From contig OX104130.1 of assembly GCA_944470555.2 (NCBI GenBank), forward strand, positions 55,523,491-55,587,490: 64,000 nt of DNA, in the 5' to 3' direction. Shown here in pieces: positions 61,988 to 64,000 of this stretch. Position 1 is the first letter of the stretch. Each line of letters opens with the position of its first letter. This DNA is from Heterobilharzia americana. Lineage: Eukaryota > Platyhelminthes > Trematoda > Strigeidida > Schistosomatidae. A program made the position numbers and the translations under genes. Under the pieces are notes generated by a model that was not told where the DNA came from, searched no databases, and was given only the letters and a program-made list of their open reading frames with translations.

Positions 61988-63184
61988 CTGTATTGAAATA
62001 ACTATCTTGACTACTGTTCCAAAAGCAGTCAGCAAATAAAGGATTATACTTTTGTCATCAAGAGATGGAGAAAAACATAGATGAAGTAATAAATTATTTA
62101 CATCATATATGGTAGATGATAAAATGATATGATACATATTTACTATGGACGCATAGATACAAATAATCACACGTAGAAGAATAACTGATGAATTGATTGT
62201 TACTTAGCAATAAATATAAACATGTAAACAATGAATTATATAGAAAATGCAGGATTGATTTATGATTAATAGAGGCGTTTATATTATCTGCAATCAGATA
62301 GCGAAGGTTTCATCAATACGACAGATGGAACACACCTAGCTTTACACAAACTAATAACACTAATCATAATTAGTTGGTCCTATGATATCTATAGAACTGT
62401 TTAATTGTCAATAAAGGAATCTACCACGTCAAATCATGGAATAGAACTAAATTGAAATCCTTGGAAATATAATGGTTTGTCGTAATCTGATGCAAATTAA
62501 AAATCAGAAAGGTATACTTGCTACAAATCTTTCAAACCATATGATCACAACAAATTCGTTGCTGTGTTGAACTTGTCAGACACTGAATGGTTATCCTAGA
62601 TCCTCGTAAAATATATGACTTCAAATAAGTCTTCTGTTGGTACTACAAGTTTCATATTCCCTATATATGTAGTTACAATCAACTATTGCGACTAGTTATG
62701 AAGAAATTCACCCGACGAACATGACTACAACCTAAATGTTCAATCGACCTATCGTATAGGAAACCAATTATGTAAGCATCATTAGTTGTTTCGTCAGAAC
62801 TTACTCCAGTTGAAGTTCTAGTGTTCAGCAAAAGTGGTCGGCTTAAAAATGGAGCCCAGCTAATGAAGCCAGTCAAGGAGCATGACAAAAAACACCGCTG
62901 GAACTGCTCTTCAGTTTTATACGTGTTGTAGATGCCTGCTATAAAACGTATGATAAAAATGTCTTGCTAAGCATTGAAGTCATTAGCCAACACCTTTCTT
63001 ATATCAGTTTTAATGAAAAACATGAAGATTCAGTCAGTAAGTTATCCAACTCTACAAATAAGAGCGAATTCAATGCATAGCTTGTTATACCTAATTTACT
63101 CGACAATAGTTAAACATTACAGCTGAAGAAAGTGGATAAAACTAGGAAGCAAAAAGCTTTCGATTAGAGATTTATAGTGTATTA
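61988..63184. other. Upstream intron of the GPAT-like gene, no features
   Basis: I searched the minus strand for the FPEGT and NHTSP/HTSP exons of GPAT and did not see them. Frames at 61919-62170 (which overlaps the exon) and 62679-62888 have no recognisable domain of their own. Confidence 0.5.
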
Positions 63185-63730
63185 TGAAGTCATTAACAGC
63201 AACATTAAGATTAAACTTAAGTTTATGCGCCAGGATTGTAAGTAGGTCGATGAAGTTGTGAACATTCAACGCATGAGATGACTTGGCTATATATTGTGCA
63301 TGTTAAGACACCACATACTTCAACTCAAAATATTATCAATAGTAGGATTAGTTCGAAAGTAAGCTGGGGGTGATATGATGTAAATCTATAAAGGTTCCGA
63401 CCGCTGGTTTCAGTTGTGAACTGAAGTACATGGCATCTAGCTGGTGATGATAACTAAAAGATGGAGACTGTTGCTGGAATGAACACAAATTCATTTCAAT
63501 GGTGCAGATGTATTCACCTTCAATGATTTTCAGAATTTTGAAAAATTTTTTACGCGCCTTAATTTCCTTACTTCCTATCCTTTAATACACTTTTGTCTAC
63601 TTTATTAATATTCTTTTTTTTAACCAATTTCCCCTTAAGTGTTGCTCTGAGGTGTGAAAAATTGAGATGGTGTATTTCGTGTAATTTTTACCGTGACTTG
63701 TCTGCATCTCTTTTCCATGAGATTTATCCT
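63185..63730 (+). pseudogene. LINE ORF2 C-terminus and 3' UTR fragment, very degraded
   Basis: Decayed plus-strand matches to the ending seen at 59585-60300: 'VDEVVNIQRMR.LGYILCML' (63249), 'IVGLVRK.AGGD' (63339) and 'GADVFTFNDFQNFE' (63502), then a T-rich 3' region resembling 60160-60300. It is the oldest-looking of the three fragments of this family. Confidence 0.6.
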
Positions 63731-64000
63731 TCGTTCAATTACTCTTTCTGAATTGTTGCGAAATGTGGCAGCCTCATGCACTGCAGTTTTTTGTCAGATT
63801 ATTCGCCCATCCCCTTCGCAACAGTATAAAGTTTATGAATAGAACTATTTTAACAATCACGAAAGAGATGCGGCAAATATATGAAAAGTAGTAATACGTT
63901 CAGTATTTGGAAGATAAAAGACAAACATAACTGAGCAGTTGTGAGTAATTTTGGACCCAAATTTAATATTCACTATTTCCTTCTACCCCGTACACTCCCC
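63731..64000. other. No recognisable feature
   Basis: AT-rich end of the window. Probably still within the upstream intron of the GPAT-like gene. Confidence 0.4.

Noticed and set aside
61919..62170. Minus-strand frame of 83 codons overlapping the GPAT exon
   Set aside because: It is out of frame with the exon coding for TSWAIMVDVWYLPP and crosses the splice acceptor, so it is a shadow of the real exon.
62679..62888. Possible upstream exon of the GPAT-like gene
   Set aside because: The 69-codon frame shows none of the acyltransferase motifs expected there (FPEGT, HTSP) and has no proper splice borders.

Overview
The window looks like schistosome genomic DNA (genus Schistosoma or a close relative; I cannot set the species). 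It is AT-rich and gene-poor. It is packed with old retroelements of the kinds known from blood flukes: RTE-clade LINEs (SR2-like), CR1-clade LINEs, a Penelope-like element, and tRNA-headed short repeats that carry hammerhead ribozymes (SM-alpha-like). Nearly every long open frame is a broken transposon frame or a simple-sequence artefact.

Layout. 1-29150 is a field of RTE copies, all on the minus strand: A (1419-4272), B (9501-12387), C (17391-17700, only a 3' end), D (19720-22648) and E (26493-29150). Between them lie an old CR1-like relic (12580-13570), an unclassified repeat present three times (near 295, 7665/8845 and 17955), short hammerhead-type repeats (14.0, 14.3, 15.4 and 24.0 kb) and a degraded Penelope-like element with a GIY-YIG end (24800-25942). 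A, B and E form one subfamily in which several separate microsatellites have grown inside former coding sequence.

30990-42160 holds a plus-strand CR1-like LINE with a PHD-type finger in ORF1 (30990-35270). Next comes a ~740-bp inverted arrangement of a tRNA-headed repeat with two identical, complete hammerhead motifs on opposite strands (35988-36726). A LINE 3' end and more tRNA-like repeats follow.

42160-57923 is structurally odd. RTE copy F is cut off at 44337 and joined to a 4.45-kb block (44338-48787). That block ends in (TA)n at an assembly gap (48788-49283). After the gap come RTE copy G (49284-51260), 2.2 kb of other sequence, and then the same block again, about 99.5% identical (53457-57923). 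The block holds an unrecognised candidate plus-strand gene. An unresolved assembly duplication is the simplest explanation, but a real rearrangement is possible.

57933-64000 contains the only host gene I can identify: the last two coding exons, on the minus strand, of a glycerol-3-phosphate acyltransferase of the GPAT3/4 type. They are separated by a 3.8-kb intron that carries a LINE fragment. The rest of the gene lies beyond the right edge. Its stop codon sits about 10 bp from the (TA)n that ends the second duplicated block.
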